A stretch of 64,000 bases of DNA, taken from assembly GCF_900537115.1 (NCBI RefSeq), contig NZ_UNRG01000004.1, positions 92,384 through 156,383 of the forward strand, read 5' to 3'. Origin of the DNA: Arthrobacter sp. Alg241-R88 (GTDB lineage Bacteria > Actinomycetota > Actinomycetes > Actinomycetales > Micrococcaceae). The number at the start of each line of letters is the position of its first letter. The first letter of the stretch is position 1. The notes beneath the pieces were generated by a model. That model was not told the origin of the DNA. It did not search any database and saw only the letters and a program-made list of their open reading frames with translations. Shown here piece after piece: positions 63,560 through 64,000 of this stretch. Made by a program: the position numbers and the translations under genes.

Positions 63560-64000
<441 letters not shown>

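Overview
High-GC actinobacterial chromosome, most likely Arthrobacter/Pseudarthrobacter (Micrococcaceae). The oriC gene order is typical of that family (rsmG-khpB-yidC-yidD-rnpA-rpmH / dnaA-dnaN-gnd-recF-dciA-gyrB-gyrA), and the fhaA-fhaB-pstP-rodA-pbpA-pknA-pknB cell-envelope operon, a class E sortase and crgA are nearby. GTG/TTG starts, 4-nt overlapping operons, an IdeR-type iron box and a c-di-AMP riboswitch before an NlpC/P60 gene fit as well. I see no insertion sequences, prophage genes, CRISPR arrays or rRNA genes.

Layout. 0-31 kb is accessory metabolism and regulation: an aldo/keto reductase; an SDR/lipoprotein pair divergent from an MmyB-type regulator; a riboswitch-controlled NlpC/P60 protein; an iron(III) ABC importer behind an IdeR box whose operon ends in an adenylation-carrier-acyltransferase fusion; and a 5-oxoproline module (pxpA, fused pxpBC, biotin carboxylase and gntR, facing an NRAMP-like transporter and a YcsI-like protein) tied together by identical GntR operators. 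Then follow putrescine oxidase with a TetR regulator, rlmN, a missed 47-aa Cys-rich protein, and galactarate/talarate dehydratase with its GntR regulator. tRNA-Leu closes this part.

30-49 kb holds the Ser/Thr-kinase and cell-wall operon, an anthranilate/aminodeoxychorismate-type glutaminase, a 56-aa membrane protein, sortase and crgA. Next come a DNA glycosylase, an AhpD-like protein, a rhomboid protease, a cyclophilin, a helical-repeat protein, a glycosyltransferase, an EamA permease, tRNA-Ala, a DLW-39 protein and tRNA-Ile. 49-64 kb is the replication-origin core.

The most striking signal is a cluster of seven perfect DnaA boxes (TTATCCACA) at 42484-43630, about 16 kb from dnaA. It has more perfect boxes than the two intergenic oriC segments together (three), and it shares a TTATTAAC motif with oriC. 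It may be a DnaA-titrating or reactivating locus, or an origin-derived element. All functional statements rest on reading the sequence and recalling family features; no searches were run.
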